23,950 nucleotides of DNA from a virus. Below are positions 23,490 to 23,950 of the stretch, in pieces. Under the pieces are notes generated by a model. That model saw only the letters and a list, made by a program, of their open reading frames with translations. It searched no databases and had not been told where the DNA came from. How positions within the stretch are numbered: the stretch's first letter is position 1; each line of letters begins with the position of its first letter. The stretch spans positions 1 to 23,950 of IMG/VR virus record IMGVR_UViG_3300021085_000214. One strand, given 5' to 3'. The translations under genes were made by a program, and so were the position numbers.

Positions 23490-23950
23490 ATGAGCGATAT
23501 AGCATTAATTAATGACTCCCAGCAATCTGCGATTGTAAGTAATGGGATAGGTAAGAATGGAGAGATATACATGAAGGCAGCTGGCAGTACGGACGCTGGT
23601 GCTCTTGTTGTATATGACGCAGGTAATTGGAGGAAGTTTGAACATGAAGCTAGTTCTTCCTTTAGTAATGCATACAGTGTAGATTTTGATGGCACTAATG
23701 ACTACATCCAACTGCCCAATGGCGTTCTAACTGCACTTTCAGGTACTGCCTACACGATAAGTGCGTGGTACAATTTAGATATAGTAGGGTATTATCAAAT
23801 GATTTTTACTGCTAGTAGTAATTTGCAAGTATACTTTAGACCTAGAACCCCACAGGTAGGACTAGAACTTTGGGTTAATGGATCGAGTCGGATAATTCAA
23901 AACACTCCATATAGTAGTGTGGGTTCATGGGTTCACGGTTGTATTTCAGT
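23490..23950 (+). CDS. LamG/concanavalin-like lectin fused to the fibre module (3' truncated by window)
   Basis: An open frame from the ATG at 23490 to the window end, 153 codons so far. Residues 1-55 contain the loose module (NGEIYMKAAG, then ALVVYDAGNWRKFE). From about residue 60 the pattern SVDFDGTNDYIQLP, then YTISAWYNLD, and later GLELWVNG and GSWVHG, is that of LamG-like/concanavalin A-like jelly-roll domains (Laminin_G_3), which bind glycans. This suggests a receptor-binding or decorating adhesin that uses the short module as its attachment end. The domain's end lies beyond the window. Confidence 0.8.
   Translation, partial: MSDIALINDSQQSAIVSNGIGKNGEIYMKAAGSTDAGALVVYDAGNWRKFEHEASSSFSNAYSVDFDGTNDYIQLPNGVLTALSGTAYTISAWYNLDIVGYYQMIFTASSNLQVYFRPRTPQVGLELWVNGSSRIIQNTPYSSVGSWVHGCIS

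Overview
The window is a contiguous piece of a T7-like (Autographiviridae-type) podophage genome. All genes lie on the + strand, are packed with small or overlapping junctions, and follow the T7 class II to class III order: DNA polymerase, nucleases, portal, scaffold, capsid, tail tubes, internal virion proteins, tail fibre. DNA is AT-rich (roughly 38-40% GC by eye), arginine is mostly AGA/AGG, and several accessory families (the MKKGLYANI-type peptide, the DUF6321-like protein, the dATP/dGTP hydrolase domain) are typical of marine phages. An uncultivated marine podophage infecting a low-GC host is the best guess; the sequence does not name the host. The phage RNA polymerase, terminase and endolysin are not in the window and should lie outside it.

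Region 1 (1-2907), replication and nucleotide metabolism: the C-terminal part of a T7-type family A DNA polymerase, an endonuclease VII-type HNH nuclease, a PD-(D/E)XK nuclease, a T7 gp6-like 5'-3' exonuclease whose C-terminus is overprinted on the next gene, a dATP/dGTP diphosphohydrolase-domain protein, and a small conserved unknown.

Region 2 (2910-8257), head: a polyproline/basic protein resembling T7 gp7.3, two small virion-like proteins, portal, a Lys-rich protein, scaffold, a lipoprotein with the topology of a unimolecular spanin, a 38-codon membrane-peptide ORF, the major capsid protein and a Rho-independent terminator placed like T7 T-phi.

Region 3 (8271-19474), tail tube and ejection proteins: gp11-, gp12-, gp13-, gp14-, gp15- and gp16-like proteins. 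gp12 is long and carries a carbohydrate-binding-like motif; the gp16-like protein shows no transglycosylase domain.

Region 4 (19514-23950), receptor binding and small accessory genes: a fibre with a T7 N-terminal anchor, 44-residue repeats and a self-cleaving S74 chaperone; a holin-like membrane/coiled-coil protein; two very small basic proteins linked by stop/start overlaps; an acidic protein; an Mtd-N-like protein; and three consecutive genes sharing a short 'TD..LYVY.G..W' module, the last fused to a LamG-like lectin domain and cut by the window edge. The same module ends a small gene next to the portal. This region looks like a multi-component, modular adhesin set and is the least explained part of the window.
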